Positions 61,695 through 64,000 of a stretch of DNA of 64,000 bases are shown one piece after another; positions within the stretch are counted from its first letter, which is position 1; each line of letters starts with the position of its first letter. The position numbers and the translations under genes were made by a program. Below the pieces are notes generated by a model. That model did not search any database, was not told where the DNA came from, and saw nothing but the letters and a program-made list of their open reading frames with translations. The stretch spans positions 1 to 64,000 of IMG/VR virus record IMGVR_UViG_3300020463_000018; one strand, 5' to 3'. The DNA is from a virus.

Positions 61695-62716
61695 TCCATA
61701 AGAAAGTAAGAGATAATATAAATTGGGATAAGCCAGAAGAATACGAAAACTTAGGTATAAACTTTTTTCAAGTTGGTCAACCTAACAAAACGATAGCATT
61801 TACTGGTCCACAAGAACAACTAGAGTTCACACAGGCTCTGGCTATGGCAGAGTTAATCGATTGGCGTTATAGAAAAGAACAGATATCTTATACATTTAAT
61901 ACAGAAGGATTTAGAAATGATTTCGATTTTGATAATGTAGACTGGCACAAATCTGTTGGTGTAATTGGTTGTAGTCATATATTCGGTAAAGGTGTTAATC
62001 AAAGACATACAGTACCTAGCTATATAGGTAAAGAGTTAGAAATGCAAACAGTTAATCTAGGCTGTGAGGGTGCAAGTATAAGAACAGTATTCAATAATGT
62101 AATACATCTTATAGAGAAGTATAATCCAAAAGCAATAGCTATACTATGGCCTCGTATCAATAGAGTATCGTTATCTTATAAATGGGATACTATAGAAAAC
62201 GGTTGGAGTAATCTAGATATGACTGGTACAGAAAAAGAAGTCAGTTTGTTTAGACCTAAAGAACCTGACCAATATGGATTGATATCTAACGAAGAAGTTC
62301 AATTAAGATTCAGAGACCTATGGCCAAGACTTGATGAAAGTCACTTTATAGAAAATCAAGACATGGTATATCAATTAAACTTGTATAGACAAACTCTAAA
62401 ACTGTTGGCACATGCAAAAAATATAGACCTTTATGACTTTGCTCTTGATAAGATAGTTGGTAAAAAGATGAATCAACTAGACCAAGTTAAGGCTCCTTAC
62501 CCTGAGTTTATGAAAGCAAACTTTAATTATCGAGGTGACTTTGATAAACAAAATCCAGGCTGGATTAATATGCCTAAAGAACATAGACAATGGTGGGTTG
62601 ATAATGTTTGTGCTAGAGATATTGTATCAATAAAAGACGGACCTGCTGGTGCTCATTTTGGGCCAGTACTGAATAAAGCAATAGCTAAATTGATTATTGA
62701 GAATAAATTAGTGTAA
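61691..62716 (+). CDS. SGNH-hydrolase-like protein, tandem copy 3
   Basis: 341 residues. VIGCSHIFGKG (Cys94-Ser95-His96), TVNLGCEGASIRTVFNN and DGPAGAHFGPVLNKAIAK follow the same order as copies 1 and 2. The ATG lies in a 4-nt overlap with copy 2. The copies are clearly paralogous but diverged, so the duplication is old or selection has driven different substrates. Its 3' end overlaps the convergent gene by 9 nt. Confidence 0.65.
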   Translation: MIHKKVRDNINWDKPEEYENLGINFFQVGQPNKTIAFTGPQEQLEFTQALAMAELIDWRYRKEQISYTFNTEGFRNDFDFDNVDWHKSVGVIGCSHIFGKGVNQRHTVPSYIGKELEMQTVNLGCEGASIRTVFNNVIHLIEKYNPKAIAILWPRINRVSLSYKWDTIENGWSNLDMTGTEKEVSLFRPKEPDQYGLISNEEVQLRFRDLWPRLDESHFIENQDMVYQLNLYRQTLKLLAHAKNIDLYDFALDKIVGKKMNQLDQVKAPYPEFMKANFNYRGDFDKQNPGWINMPKEHRQWWVDNVCARDIVSIKDGPAGAHFGPVLNKAIAKLIIENKLV

Positions 62717-62905
62717 AGATTGAGGATCTCTTTCCATATGAGTGAAGTAATATTCTTCTGCATCAAACTCATATTCAGGTTCTATCAATTCTAATTCGAT
62801 TGCTCTATAGAATCCTGGAGTTCCCCACTCTGGAAAACCAAAATGACTAATCATTTCGATAAAGTCTTCTTGACTAATTTTTTCAGTTAATAAACTAACG
62901 TCCAT
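62708..62905 (-). CDS. Small hypothetical protein (65 aa)
   Basis: 65 residues from the ATG at 62905, with AAAGGA seven bases upstream; two earlier ATG codons (62944, 62923) lack such a site. Acidic, with a segment EFIDEM-like helix (SQEDFIEMISHFGFPEWG) and no membrane span. Function unknown. Last of the minus-strand run at the right end. Confidence 0.6.
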   Translation of the reverse strand: MDVSLLTEKISQEDFIEMISHFGFPEWGTPGFYRAIELELIEPEYEFDAEEYYFTHMERDPQSLH

Positions 62906-62953
62906 AACTTTTCCTTTATACATTATTATCTTGAAATTTTTCATTGTATATCA

Positions 62954-63265
62954 TTACCAAATATCTTCATACTTACTAGGCGCTTGTGCGTCCTCGTATT
63001 TAAATGTCCCGTCCCATGTTTTAAATGTTTCTGCTTTTTTAAATGTAGCAACTGTTACTACTATTGCTAGAATGATTATAAAGTGTGCCACGGCAGTATA
63101 TCCGAATACTACAAATGATCCAAAGTATAGTGAAAATGTAATACACCACATCCATGCTAGTAATTGTAATACCAAGTGTCTTACGTTTGTATCCTTTATA
63201 TGTCTTAATGGATTCCATTTGACATCCATTAAACCGTTCCAACTGTCAAAAATAAGTTCTCTCAT
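62954..63265 (-). CDS. Membrane protein with two spans (103 aa)
   Basis: 103 residues. Hydrophobic segments at about 31-55 (VLQLLAWMWCITFSLYFGSF) and 58-73 (AHFIIILAIVVTVATF) suggest a two-span inner-membrane protein with soluble ends. The N-terminal DSWNGLMDVKWNPLRHIKD recalls a conserved small membrane protein of marine T4-like phages. Role unknown; not an obvious holin by sequence. Confidence 0.62.
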   Translation of the reverse strand: MRELIFDSWNGLMDVKWNPLRHIKDTNVRHLVLQLLAWMWCITFSLYFGSFVVFGYTAVAHFIIILAIVVTVATFKKAETFKTWDGTFKYEDAQAPSKYEDIW

Positions 63266-63271
63266 TGTATA

Positions 63272-63667
63272 TTATTTGGTCGCAATGCGACACACCCCTC
63301 CTGTTTGAAGTTTCTTCCCCATAGTATTTATTGTAAATATAATCTCATATTCTAAATTATATCTGTTAATATAATATGAATTATAACCTGTTTCATGTTG
63401 AATTATTATAACATATTCTTCTGGCATTTTCAAGAGATATCCTCCTAGAGGTGAATCCCATGTGATATGCTTGATAATAGCTTTGTATTCATCTGGGTTG
63501 ATACCTATTGCATAAAAGTCTTCTTCTGAGAATCCACATAATAAGTAAATCTCTTTTTTAGTTTCCGTGGTTTCTTCTGCCGTAGCCTTAATGGTGTTGG
63601 CAAAAACAAAGCCCCACATAGTTACTAGTAGGGCTCCAACTAAAATGTTTCGTAATGTTCTATTCAT
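63272..63667 (-). CDS. Exported small protein (131 aa)
   Basis: 131 residues. The N-terminus MNRTLRNILVGALLVTMWGF then VFANTIKA looks like a signal peptide with possible cleavage after VFA. The mature part is rich in Tyr and Ile (EYVIIIQHETGYNSYYINRY) and has two Cys (CGF; GGVCR) that could pair. Probable periplasmic protein. Function unknown. Confidence 0.6.
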   Translation of the reverse strand: MNRTLRNILVGALLVTMWGFVFANTIKATAEETTETKKEIYLLCGFSEEDFYAIGINPDEYKAIIKHITWDSPLGGYLLKMPEEYVIIIQHETGYNSYYINRYNLEYEIIFTINTMGKKLQTGGVCRIATK

Positions 63668-63680
63668 AAATTTTCTGTAT

Positions 63681-63863
63681 TTAGTTTAGGAACAGAATAA
63701 CAAGTCCTAACACTACAATCCAGGGTGCTAACCTCCAACCAATTTTAATTGATGCAAATATAACTGCCAACACAACGCCGGCAGTTATTCCAATGATGAT
63801 AAGTGGTTCTAGTACAGACCAAAACATTGAGAATTGATTTATACTGGTTGCTCCGATGTCCAC
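63681..63863 (-). CDS. Small membrane protein with two spans (60 aa)
   Basis: 60 residues from a GTG at 63863, one base after the upstream stop and with GGAAAGG upstream; a TTG at 63881 is an alternative. Two hydrophobic stretches (LEPLIIIGITAGVVLAVIFA and LAPWIVVLGLVILFLN) separated by SIKIGWR. A small two-span membrane protein of holin-like size, but no lysis genes are adjacent, so that role is not claimed. Confidence 0.55.
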   Translation of the reverse strand: MDIGATSINQFSMFWSVLEPLIIIGITAGVVLAVIFASIKIGWRLAPWIVVLGLVILFLN

Positions 63864-63864
63864 G

Positions 63865-64000
63865 TTAGGCCACCTTTCCAAGTATCATAGAATTTTGAAT
63901 TTTAGTGACAGTACGTCCAAAAGGATTAGCACCAGCATCAACTACTTCTGTAGTCTTTTGATTCATCTTTTGAATGATACCCTGTCGTACAAGACCTCGA
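63865..64000 (-). CDS. C-terminal end of a gene cut by the window edge
   Basis: An open frame enters from the right edge and stops at TAA 63865. The visible 44 residues include VRQGIIQKMNQKTTEVVDAG and NPFGRTV, with end ILGKVA. The GTG start of the 60-residue membrane gene follows one base later, as in an operon. The fragment is too short for a family call. Confidence 0.55.
   Translation of the reverse strand, partial: RGLVRQGIIQKMNQKTTEVVDAGANPFGRTVTKIQNSMILGKVA

Noticed and set aside
62931-63308. 125-codon plus-strand open frame
   Set aside because: Antisense to the two-span membrane gene; no ribosome site and crosses a gene boundary.
63676-63684. CTAAATA-like late promoter before the 131-residue exported protein
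   Set aside because: Only about 10 bases before the ATG, inside the end of the upstream gene, and one more mismatch from NATAAATA.
63681-63863. Holin
   Set aside because: Size and two spans would fit, but many small phage membrane proteins look the same and no endolysin is next to it.
1-64000. tRNA, rRNA, CRISPR array, insertion sequence, integrase or attachment site
   Set aside because: No cloverleaf, regularly spaced repeat, transposase or integrase motif was seen in the gene-free gaps, all of which are short.

Overview
The window is part of the genome of a T4-like contractile-tailed phage (a marine-type myovirus), not a cellular chromosome. The evidence is a set of recognisable T4 homologues: gp46 and gp47 recombination nuclease, gp55 late sigma factor, and baseplate proteins gp48, gp53, gp5, gp25, gp6 and a gp7-like giant. 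Gene packing is very tight, with 1-, 4- and 8-nt start/stop overlaps, and T4-type late promoters ([N]ATAAATA) sit before the structural operons. The DNA is visibly AT-rich. The AT richness, the YgfZ fragment and the small-gene content suggest a marine alphaproteobacterial host such as SAR11, but the host is inferred, not shown. No tRNA, rRNA, CRISPR, integrase or transposase was seen. No gap longer than about 120 bases lacks a gene.

Layout. 1-5025 (minus): YgfZ-like fragment, phosphoribosyltransferase, small membrane protein, gp46, a short-chain dehydrogenase wedged between gp46 and gp47, gp47, gp55. 5149-14271 (plus): baseplate/hub operon (gp48-like, gp53, a giant protein with an N-terminal muramidase-like domain, an SGNH-like protein, a gp5 spike fused to an M15 peptidase, a GH24-like protein). 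14268-16801 (minus): small unknown genes and ClpP, each short group with its own sigma70-type promoter. 16920-33234 (plus): gp25, gp6, a 2944-residue gp7-like protein and three further virion proteins. 33290-53334 (plus): a long accessory operon opened by a near-consensus sigma70 promoter. It holds glycosyltransferase-like genes, six radical SAM genes, a sulfotransferase-like gene, a three-domain glycosyltransferase/sulfotransferase/methyltransferase-like fusion, a fucose-synthase-like reductase, SGNH-like genes and a sugar aminotransferase. 53322-58573 (minus): NDP-sugar epimerase, C-methyltransferase, cupin isomerase, a self-contained cassette for a secreted FG-GAP protein, a cytidylyltransferase-cupin fusion, and SpeD. 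58582-59638 (minus): two overlapping mini-genes and an unknown gene. 59690-62716 (plus): a tandem triplet of SGNH-like paralogues. 62708-64000 (minus): small, mostly membrane or exported proteins and a gene cut by the window end.

How the genes may work together (inference). The roughly 25-kb island at 33290-58182 looks like a phage-encoded pathway to build and decorate an unusual glycan. Cytidylyltransferase, epimerase/reductase, cupin, C-methyltransferase and aminotransferase would make activated sugars. The glycosyltransferases would assemble them. Sulfotransferase-like, SGNH (acyl transfer or removal) and radical SAM enzymes would modify the product. The target could be the virion tail, the host surface or a peptide. 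The sequence does not decide this. Six radical SAM enzymes in one phage island, with a YgfZ-like Fe-S enzyme helper in the same genome, is the most unusual feature.
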